This document shows positions 6,568-6,770 of a stretch of DNA of 6,770 bases, in pieces. Made by a program: the position numbers and the translations under genes. The DNA is from JBDTCO01 sp039923495 (GTDB taxonomy: Bacteria; Myxococcota_A; Polyangia; Palsa-1104), in assembly GCA_039923495.1 (NCBI GenBank), contig JBDTCO010000166.1, positions 1 to 6,770 of the forward strand, written 5' to 3'. Below the pieces are notes generated by a model that was not told the DNA's origin, made no database searches, and saw only the letters and a program-made list of their open reading frames with translations. The stretch's first letter is position 1. The number at the start of each line of letters is the position of its first letter.

Positions 6568-6592
6568 CCGACGAGCAACTTTGCCTCGTCGG
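6568..6592. repeat. Hairpin 2 of the ssb-deacetylase spacer
   Basis: CCGACGAG (6568-6575) and CTCGTCGG (6585-6592) are perfect eight-base arms around a nine-base loop. No T-run follows on either strand, so it is not a standard intrinsic terminator. It may be an mRNA structure in the deacetylase leader, part of a Rho-assisted terminator for ssb, or a protein-binding dyad. Confidence 0.5.
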
Positions 6593-6607
6593 AAACGCAA
6601 GGAGATC

Positions 6608-6624
6608 TCGGGGGCCGCCCCCGA
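6608..6624 (-). terminator. Hairpin 3, possible weak terminator after ssb
   Basis: TCGGGGG (6608-6614) and CCCCCGA (6618-6624) form a perfect seven-pair, very GC-rich stem with a three-base loop, starting ten bases after the ssb stop on the minus strand. The downstream minus-strand bases contain some T but no uninterrupted run, so it would be an imperfect terminator. Position after ssb is the main argument for that role. Confidence 0.4.
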
Positions 6625-6633
6625 CCGGACCGC

Positions 6634-6770
6634 CTAGAACGGAATGTCGTCGTCCGACGGGGGCGGACCGAAGTCGTCGCCGCCGCCGCCGCCACTCTGG
6701 CCGCCGCCGCCGCCGCCGCCGCGCGAGTAGCCGCCGCCGCCGCCGCCACCGCCACCACCGCGCGAGTAGC
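6634..6770 (-). CDS. ssb: Single-stranded DNA-binding protein SSB, C-terminal end (partial)
   Basis: The minus strand encodes the last 44 residues and a TAG stop at 6634-6636; the 5' part lies beyond the right edge. The final residues PPPSDDDIPF are the hallmark acidic tip of bacterial SSB, which docks partner proteins such as exonuclease I, RecO, PriA and the Pol III chi subunit. Before it is an extreme low-complexity linker: YSR, ten Gly, YSR, seven Gly, Gln-Ser, five Gly, then DDFG. The OB-fold that binds ssDNA is not in the window, so the call rests on the tail. Glycine-rich linkers are normal in SSB, though runs this pure are unusual. The frame is confirmed by the tail, whereas an overlapping minus-strand frame through 6637-6758 gives only Ala/Arg-rich nonsense. 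Confidence 0.93.
   Translation of the reverse strand, partial: YSRGGGGGGGGGGYSRGGGGGGGQSGGGGGDDFGPPPSDDDIPF
6679..6770 (-). repeat. GCC-rich trinucleotide repeat tract in the ssb linker
   Basis: Uninterrupted or nearly uninterrupted GCC/ACC codon-sized units (minus-strand GGC/GGT) occupy 6679-6693, 6700-6720 and 6730-6759. The 13-mer CCGCGCGAGTAGC occurs at 6719-6731 and again at 6758-6770, exactly 39 bases apart, so the linker is an in-frame repeat of a Tyr-Ser-Arg plus poly-Gly block. Such tracts are prone to slippage in steps of three and can also cause sequencing or assembly errors. Confidence 0.8.

Noticed and set aside
4469..6637. 722-codon open frame on the plus strand opposite the AstA-like and deacetylase genes
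   Set aside because: It is antisense to two genes with clear family motifs, its translation is Arg/Val/Glu/Asp-rich without a recognisable domain, and long antisense frames are expected at this GC content. It also runs through intergenic spacers.

Overview
The window is GC-rich DNA (roughly 70% by eye) with dense, codon-biased genes. I read it as a chromosomal segment from a myxobacterium-like member of the Myxococcota. This rests on the GC content, a cysteine-rich lipoprotein with a short lipobox, a long GT39-type glycosyltransferase, and an SSB with a very glycine-rich linker. The genus cannot be named from the sequence.

Layout from left to right: (1) a strong intrinsic terminator at 42-76, followed by a minus-strand gene for a cysteine-rich secreted lipoprotein (102-701) with a textbook ribosome binding site; (2) a divergent intergenic region (702-908) holding two small palindromes and the only AT-rich patch of note; (3) a plus-strand GT39/ArnT-like membrane glycosyltransferase (909-3266); (4) a 51-nt convergent gap without a convincing terminator; (5) a minus-strand run made of a CE4 polysaccharide deacetylase (5516-6541), an AstA-family arginine N-succinyltransferase homologue (4400-5425) and a TPR protein with four C-terminal membrane segments (3318-4400); (6) a 92-nt spacer containing three consecutive perfect hairpins; (7) the 3' end of ssb, running off the right edge and recognised by its terminal DDDIPF peptide.

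The astA-like and TPR genes share one base (TAGTG) and are almost certainly co-transcribed. The deacetylase lies 90 nt upstream on the same strand and may belong to the same transcript. Most products act in or outside the cell envelope: lipoprotein, lipid-linked sugar transferase, exported deacetylase and membrane TPR protein. SSB and the AstA homologue are cytoplasmic.

I found no mobile element, CRISPR array, RNA gene or phage feature, and no evidence for a wholly new system. The points most worth a second look are the AstA homologue whose expected catalytic histidine is glycine and which has no arginine-catabolic neighbours, the in-frame 18-bp tandem repeat that builds the deacetylase signal segment, the triple-hairpin spacer, and the Tyr-Ser-Arg/poly-Gly SSB tail.
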